DNA of 64,000 bases, from assembly GCF_023078275.1 (NCBI RefSeq), contig NC_062990.1:1381501-1445500 (forward strand). The letters run 5' to 3'. The translations under genes and the position numbers were made by a program. The notes beneath the pieces are model-generated. The model searched no databases and was not told the DNA's origin. It saw nothing but the letters and a program-made list of their open reading frames with translations. Shown piece after piece: positions 58,129 through 64,000 of the stretch; position 1 is the stretch's first letter; each line of letters begins with the position of its first letter. Source of the DNA: Leguminivora glycinivorella. Its lineage: Eukaryota > Arthropoda > Insecta > Lepidoptera > Tortricidae.

Positions 58129-59042
58129 ATGTCAGACGACGAAGATAACGAAAAGAAAACTACGAAAATGGACGCAGCCGAGGTAGACAGCATGACATGC
58201 GCGGTGGAATATAAAATGCCGCAGGGCCTTAACCTCGATGACATCAGCAATTGTTGGCCACAATGGTATTAAGGTTTAAACAATCTTTCCGCATATTTCT
58301 ACTCGCTGCGGGCTTCGAAAGACTGACAGAAACGAGAAAAGCGGCTATACTCCTCAATTGCATCGGGCAACAAGCGCAAGAACTGTATTTTAATGTATTG
58401 CAAACAGAAGAGAAAACGAAGCTAGAAGAAATAATACTATTATTTGACGAACATTTTAAGCCAAAACAAAACGAAGTTATTAATAGCTACAATTTCAACA
58501 AACGGGACCAAGAAGACGGAGAAACGTTTGATGCATTTTACACAGCCATCAGGAAAATTGCTGAAAATTGTAACTACAAAGAAAAGGACAGGATGCTGCG
58601 AGACAGAATAGTCATCGGAATCAGGGACCAACGGACTCAGCAGAAGCTGCTCGAAGTAAAAGAACTGACCATGGAAAAGGCGGTAGACATATGCCGCTCT
58701 GCTGAACTCTCCAGAGAACACATGAAGACACTGAAGAACCCGGAGGTGCATGCAGTACAGGCGAAGTACACAGTGCACCGGTCTTCGGATAACAAAGATA
58801 AGTATTCTGATACTAACAATAATAGGACTTTCAATAATACTAATCAGTACAGCAAAAATTTTTACCTATGTAGAAAATGTAAGACTGAGCATGGACCTAG
58901 GAATTGCCCAGCTTTCGGAAAAATGTGCTCAAAATGTAAGAAATTTAATCATTTCAGTGTAGGGTGCCATATGCCTAACAAACAAGTTCATGAAATGAAC
59001 ACAAATGACACAAATACTAATAATAAAATACATGAATTATGA
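58129..59042 (+). pseudogene. gag of the LTR element, frameshifted
   Basis: ATG 58129 opens 47 codons ending QWY and a TAA at 58270. The main gag frame then runs from about 58251 to TGA 59040-59042, shifted relative to the first. It encodes a capsid-like region and two zinc knuckles near the C terminus (CRKC...HGPRNC and CSKCKKFNHFSVGC). The early break means this copy cannot make a full-length Gag from one frame unless ribosomal frameshifting occurs, for which no classic slippery site was recognised. Confidence 0.75.
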
Positions 59043-61973
59043 CTAGTATATTCCATTGATTTTTCCAAGAATGAGTGGACGGAGAAATTAAGAGTTGAAA
59101 ATAAAAGGGTATCATTTAAATGTGATACAGGTGCAGGCATTAATGTCCTGTCATTAAGGGATCTCAAATTAATTGTCAATGATGATATTCAAAACAGGTT
59201 GTCTGAGACAAGGTCAGTTATTGAGGTCTACAATGGTGGCAAAATCTTCCCACTGGGCACCATTACTTTAAAGACATATTCTAAAAATGATGAAAAAAGT
59301 TTTGATGTTGAATTTGTAATTATTAAAGAAAATTTCCGTCCTATCTTGGGTTTCAAGTCCCTGGTAACAGTAGGATTATTAAAAATACAAGAAATTAATA
59401 CTGTGACGAATGGAGCCGTGTGCTCAAACAAAGATAATATTGTTAATTTGAATGGTGAATTATTCCAGGGTGTCGGGGAGTTTAAGGAGCCATTGGAGTT
59501 GCGAATTCAGCCAGGAGTCCAGCCAGTAGTTCGGCCCCCGCGACGAGTGCCGCAGGCATTGATGGGCCGCCTTGCTGAGAAACTGAAGACGCTGGTGGAA
59601 CACAAAGTAATAGCTGAAGTCGCACACCCTAGGAGTTTCGTAAGCAACCTTGTTATTGTTGAAAAGAAAGATGGCTCGCTTAGGATTTGTCTCGACCCCA
59701 AAGATCTAAATAAAGTTTTAATAAGAGAACATCGCTTGATACCAACATTAGATGAAATAGTTTCAAAATTGTGTAACAAAAAATACTTTTCAGTTTTAGA
59801 CTTATCAGATGGGTTCTATAATATTAAATTATCTGAAAATTCCAGCGATTTGTGCACTTTTAACAGCCCATTTGGTTGTTATAAATTTCTAAGGTGTCCT
59901 TTTGGCATCTCGGTAGCCCCGGAGGTCTTTCAAAGGTACAGTGAAACTGCCTTTGGTGACATCCCAGGTGTAATTGTGTACTGTGACGATTTATTAATAT
60001 GTGGTGTCACAGAGGAAGAGCATGATGCAATACTGAACAAAGTGTTTGAAAGGGCCAAGGAACACAATGTTCGTTTCAATAAAAAGAAATTTCAGTACAA
60101 ATTAAAAGAAGTAAGATACTTTGGACACATTTTTTCCGAGGAAGGCATGAAAATTGATCCGGAAAGGATTCTTGCCATTACTAATATGAAGAGCCCCTCC
60201 AATAAAAAAGAGTTGCAAATATTCCTCGGAATGGTTAATTATCTAAGAAAGTTTATTTCGAATTTGGCTAGTATTGCATCACCGCTCCAGTTATTGTTAA
60301 AAAAAGATGTGACCTGGTTATGGACGGACATTCATGAAGATGTTTTCAAAAATATTAAAAATAAATTAACAGAAGCTCCTACTTTACAAAATTTTAATCA
60401 TAAAATACCTATAGTAATACAGTGTGATGCGTCTAAGGATGGTTTGGGATGTTGCCTTATGCAAGAGGGAAAGCCAGTGGCTTATGCATCAAGGAGCTTA
60501 ACTCCGTCTGAACAAAATTTTTCTCAAATCGAAAAAGAATTGCTTAGTGTGTGCTGGTCCACTCAAAAATATCACTACTACATATATGGACAAAAATGTA
60601 CAATATTAAATGACCATAAACCACTAGAGTCCTTGCTTAAAAAACATATTCATGAAGTACCGTCCCCTAGGCTCCAACGAATGAAGTTAAGATTACTAAG
60701 ATACAACATAGAATATAAATATTTGAAAGGTAAATACATGTACATAGCAGATTTATTATCTCGTGCATATATTAAGTGTGATAACTCAGACGATCCATAT
60801 ATTAATGAAATGGTTCACTGCGTAGGGCTCGCGAGTCACTTGCAGTGTACTACGGAGCAAAAACAAGAATTAATTACTGAAACGAATAATGATATTGAAT
60901 TATCCAAATTAATTGAATATACTAAGAATGGATGGCCCGACAAAAAGCAACTGTCAGATAATTTGCAATATTACTTTAAATTAAGATCTGAAATAACAGT
61001 AGACGAAGGCATAGTGTTTTTAAATCATAGAATAATAATACCTAACACATTGCGTTTAAAATTTATGAAAATATTACATGAAGGGCACCTCGGCACAACT
61101 AAAATGAAACAAATTGCCAGGAATATGTACTATTGGCCAAAAATTGATGAACACTTGGATACATTTGTAAGAAGATGCTTTATATGTCAGACATATCAAA
61201 AAAATAATGTGAAAGAGCCCTTATTGCCTCATGAAGTACCTAAATTACCCTTTAAAAAAATAGCTACTGATATAATGGAATTCAAGAGTAAAAGTTATTT
61301 AATAATTTATGATTACTATTCTAAATGGTTAGATATTAAATTATTATCGAATAAAAGTGCCAAATGTATAATCAATAGCCTGACAGATGTTTTTTGTAAT
61401 TGGGGCATCCCTAGCGAAGTAGTGTCAGACCATGTGCCATTTGACTCCAGAGAATGCCTGCAATTTGCTCGAGAGTGGGGCTTCACATTCACATATTCTA
61501 GCCCTAGATACGCTCAGTCAAACGGGTTCGCAGAGATGGGGGTACAGATTGCCAAGAGAATGTTATTAAAATGTCACGAAGATAAGTCTGACTTTAGGTT
61601 AGCGTTGTTACAGTACAGGGCATCACCCGTCTCGGGAACAAGTTTCTCCCCGAGTCAGCTGATGATGAATAGGAATATTAAAACTAAAGCTATTGTTAAT
61701 CATAAATATTTAGAGCCAACGCTGAATAGTAATGTAGACTATCAATTCCAAAAGTCACTTAATAGAAACATTAAGTATTACAATAGTACGAGTAAATTTA
61801 AAAAGAGTTTTTATATGGGACAAGATGTGTGGTTTAAAAAAGAGTCTAATACTAATATATGGTTAAAAGGGAAGATTTGTAAATGTAACGGCTTTAGGTC
61901 TTACAATATTTTAGATATGAACAATGTGGAATACACACGAACATCATTTCATATTCGACCTCGTGTCGCGTAG
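59043..61973 (+). CDS. pol: protease, reverse transcriptase, RNase H, integrase
   Basis: The frame is open directly after the gag TGA and in the same frame, to TAG 61971. Protease has DTGA at about 59123-59134. Reverse transcriptase has LDLSDGFY and YCDD (about 59979-59990). RNase H has QCDASKDGLG. Integrase has an HHCC-type zinc region (HEGHLG...CFICQ) and a core with TDI, SDHVPF and AQSNGFAE, keeping the D, D and E positions (the usual Asn-Gly after the second Asp is His-Val). No own ATG lies near its start, so expression from gag by readthrough is the simplest model. There is no internal stop. Confidence 0.88.
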   Translation, partial: LVYSIDFSKNEWTEKLRVENKRVSFKCDTGAGINVLSLRDLKLIVNDDIQNRLSETRSVIEVYNGGKIFPLGTITLKTYSKNDEKSFDVEFVIIKENFRPILGFKSLVTVGLLKIQEINTVTNGAVCSNKDNIVNLNGELFQGVGEFKEPLELRIQPGVQPVVRPPRRVPQALMGRLAEKLKTLVEHKVIAEVAHPRSFVSNLVIVEKKDGSLRICLDPKDLNKVLIREHRLIPTLDEIVSKLCNKKYFSVLDLSDGFYNIKLSENSSDLCTFNSPFGCYKFLRCPFGISVAPEVFQRYSETAFGDIPGVIVYCDDLLICGVTEEEHDAILNKVFERAKEHNVRFNKKKFQYKLKEVRYFGHIFSEEGMKIDPERILAITNMKSPSNKKELQIFLGMVNYLRKFISNLASIASPLQLLLKKDVTWLWTDIHEDVFKNIKNKLTEAPTLQNFNHKIPIVIQCDASKDGLGCCLMQEGKPVAYASRSLTPSEQNFSQIEKELLSVCWSTQKYHYYIYGQKCTILNDHKPLESLLKKHIHEVPSPRLQRMKLRLLRYNIEYKYLKGKYMYIADLLSRAYIKCDNSDDPYINEMVHCVGLASHLQCTTEQKQELITETNNDIELSKLIEYTKNGWPDKKQLSDNLQYYFKLRSEITVDEGIVFLNHRIIIPNTLRLKFMKILHEGHLGTTKMKQIARNMYYWPKIDEHLDTFVRRCFICQTYQKNNVKEPLLPHEVPKLPFKKIATDIMEFKSKSYLIIYDYYSKWLDIKLLSNKSAKCIINSLTDVFCNWGIPSEVVSDHVPFDSRECLQFAREWGFTFTYSSPRYAQSNGFAEMGVQIAKRMLLKCHEDKSDFRLALLQYRASPVSGTSFSPSQLMMNRNIKTKAIVNHKYLEPTLNSNVDYQFQKSLNRNIKYYNSTSKFKKSFYMGQDVWFKKESNTNIWLKGKICKCNGFRSYNILDMNNVEYTRTSFHIRPRVA

Positions 61974-62381
61974 CGCAGCTTTGTGTTCCACCGGAGTCTG
62001 TACTGTTGGCTGAAGGCGCAACATTCATGGTTATTTTTATTTTTAATGTAAAAGGGGAGAAAAGTGATTCATATGTACTAGTAGTATTAAGAAAATATAG
62101 TTAACGTTATTAATTTTAGAAAGTATATTACAATGTTGTGAAACAATTTATAAATATTACCATAGAGACTGAAAATAGTGAAAGTACAAATATATAGAAA
62201 TAAAGTAATTCTGTTTAATTGTTTGAAGACTGATTTGTGTAGAGATGTTTAACTGTAGTATTAATAAGATAGAGCTAACTTTATTCATTTAGAAAGTATA
62301 ACAGCAATTTTGTATAACGAATTATAAGTAATCATTCTGTTTCATTGTAAGATAAAGAAATTTCAATTTAAAAGGGGAAGG

Positions 62382-62606
62382 TGTAGCAGAGTGTGTATCC
62401 GCCTTAAGACGTGGTGTGTAACGCGCCCTTAAGAATCTCTAGCTGTCAATCATGACATCTTACCCCGCCTCTTGGATCTAGACCGTCATACAGATAACAT
62501 GTCACTCCTCACGAAATGTATTAATTATAATTAAAATAAGTTAGTTTTCCAATTAATAAACACATCGTTGAAGACCTCATCAATTGTTTTATTGAAGAAC
62601 ATTACA
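62382..62606 (+). repeat. 3' LTR
   Basis: Same 225 bp as 57794-58018, preceded by the polypurine tract. The stretch 61974-62369 between pol and the tract is AT-rich and has no env-like frame. Confidence 0.92.
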
Positions 62607-63160
62607 AGTCTTTTTTTAAGATTCTGAATTTTAAGACAGTGTGTGGCGTGCCTTATTTTTATGTACATATGTGTTTTGAAATAAGGAATTTATCAAAACA
62701 AAAACTAACTGCGCCCCACGGTATATAAACGTACAGTTCTACACAATTGCCCCATTGTGCAACGGTCAGCCGTTTGCCGCAATTCTATCAATTTGAGACG
62801 ATTTACATCCCATCCTCATTTACGTAAACTAATGTCTTCTTATATAACTAGGAAATAAGTATGGCTTGTCCATCTAACGCAACCAGATTCGAACTAAAAT
62901 AGAGACGAAGATTGATTCTAGATACGATATGGATCGGATCAGTTTTGTGATGACAGAATTTTGTATGGCATTTTTTACGTGAACATTTTCGAATCAGGCT
63001 ATGGGCATTTTCAGAATTTGGGACCCATTAGCGAAAGTTGTTAACAAAAATTGACTCCCTGTCAGTTTTGTGACGATAAATGAAATTTCAATAAAAATAT
63101 TGTTAAACTTCAACCGATAATTCACATTCAGAACGTGAAAAAAGTTAATTTATAGACAGA
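62607..63160. other. Flank of the LTR element
   Basis: Starts with TTAAGATTCTGAATTTTAAG, which is the inverse of CTTAAAATTCATAATCT at about 57664 on the other side of the LTR element. No gene is visible. Confidence 0.4.
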
Positions 63161-63338
63161 CTAGCTTTTGCCCGCGGCTTTGCTCGCGTTAGAAAGAGAC
63201 AAAAAGTAGCATATAGCACTTTCCAACCCTTCAACTGTCTCCAATTAAAAAATCACGTCAATTCGTCGCTCTGTTTTTCCGTGAAAGACGGACAAACAAA
63301 CAGACACATACTTTCCCATTTATAATATTAGTATGGAT
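63160..63338 (+). repeat. Repeat D copy
   Basis: GACTAGCTTTTGCCCGCGGC to ATAATATTAGTATGGAT. Confidence 0.75.
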
Positions 63339-63599
63339 TTTATGTGAAACTGACTGCGAGTTAATTTTTGTTAGCAACTTACGCTTTTTGGTCCAAATTC
63401 TGAAAATGTCCCATAAATAAATGTAAAATAACAGTCAATCCAAGCTTTTGTATAGTAACGATTGTAAACGAATATTGTCTTAGAAGTAAAAAATTACAGT
63501 AACCTATGGGCATTTGCAGAACCAGAGGGGTTGAATATGCGGACACGCTTTTATTTGAAGGTTCCAATGTCGTATCCTATCGATAAATACGGCAAATAT

Positions 63600-63920
63600 T
63601 TTTTTTTTATACCACGTCGGTGGCAAACAGGTATTCGGCCCGCCTGATGGAAAGCGGTCACCGCAACCTATGGACGCCCGCAACTCAAGGGGTGTCACGT
63701 GCGCGTTGCCGACCCATTAGAAACTTGTACACTCCTTTTTTGAAGGACCCCATAATGTAGTTCATCGGGAATAATGGTTCATTGCAGATTTCCTTAGCTG
63801 CATGGGCAGTGTGCGTAGCTGAATGCACAAATCTCAAAAGTATCTCTTTCGTAGCTATCTATCTCTATCGCTCTTGCGTATTGGCGCGACAGAGCCAAAC
63901 TACATTTTTGCGGCTTTTTG
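63600..63920 (+). repeat. Dispersed repeats at the right edge
   Basis: 63608-63735 (ACCACGTCGGTGGCAAACAG, GCCCGCCTGATGGAAAGCGG, GTGTCACGTGCGCGTTGCCG) is a common lepidopteran-type repeat. 63805-63915 repeats the unit at 4695-4800 (CTCTTTCGTAGCTATC, GGCGCGACAGAGCC). The short minus-strand frames here are not genes. Confidence 0.6.
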
Positions 63921-64000
63921 GAGAAACACCATTGAAAATCGCTAACTAAGTACGTAAGTACCTAATATAAATTACGAATACTTAGTTTTATTTCCATAAC

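Larger units (their letters stand above)
57794..62606 (+). mobile_element. Ty3/gypsy LTR retrotransposon, probably Mag-like
   Basis: 225-bp LTRs at 57794-58018 and 62382-62606 (TGTAGCAG...ATTACA) appear identical. A primer-binding site TGGCGCAGTCGG follows the 5' LTR directly (58019), complementary to the acceptor end of a tRNA-Ser, and a polypurine tract AAAAGGGGAAGG (62370-62381) precedes the 3' LTR. Internal order is gag, protease, reverse transcriptase, RNase H, integrase, which is Ty3/gypsy order. No env is present. Tandem CCHC knuckles in gag and the tRNA-Ser primer suggest the Mag lineage (inference). The flanking tetranucleotides ATAC and AGTC do not match, so no target duplication is seen. 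Confidence 0.92.

Noticed and set aside
58440..58834. Minus-strand frames across gag
   Set aside because: They are antisense shadows of the retrotransposon gag.
63379..63698. Minus-strand frames at the right edge
   Set aside because: They run through dispersed repeats and show no recognisable domain.

Overview
The window is nuclear DNA of an insect, very probably a moth or butterfly (Lepidoptera). The evidence is AT-rich intergenic DNA, spliced genes with GT-AG introns, several ZAD-type C2H2 zinc-finger genes, an R&R cuticle protein gene, and dense short repeats of lepidopteran type (tRNA-derived SINEs, fold-back MITEs, LINE 3' ends, a Ty3/gypsy element). I had only the sequence, so family names rest on motifs I could read.

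Layout. 1-19 kb holds a cluster of five C2H2 zinc-finger genes. The first is cut by the window edge. The other four (5435-9286 minus, 11050-12500 plus, 13972-15486 plus, 17044-19110 minus) each split the N-terminal ZAD with one phase-0 intron between its two cysteine pairs. 19.4-29.8 kb holds two tandem paralogues of a roughly 1,200-residue, probably all-helical protein that I do not recognise. Both begin directly after an intron that follows a short 5' UTR exon, and they share a 32-bp block upstream. Both are interrupted near the same C-terminal region, one by an in-frame TGA and the other by a frameshift.

31-43 kb holds a secreted R&R cuticle protein gene on the minus strand. Its 7.7-kb intron contains, on the plus strand, a second gene of eight small exons, all joined in phase 1, encoding a hydrophilic, acidic protein. 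Both genes carry decayed tandem copies of their own exons.

43-57.8 kb shows no credible protein-coding gene. It is made of nested SINEs, MITEs, LINE fragments and a tandem palindromic repeat. 57.8-62.6 kb is a Ty3/gypsy (probably Mag-like) LTR retrotransposon with two LTRs that look identical, a frameshifted gag, and a pol that follows gag in the same frame after a single TGA. The rest is repeat-rich flank.

The zinc-finger proteins are expected to act in the nucleus as DNA-binding regulators, and the cuticle protein in the extracellular matrix. The paralogue pair and the nested microexon gene are the least explained parts of the window.
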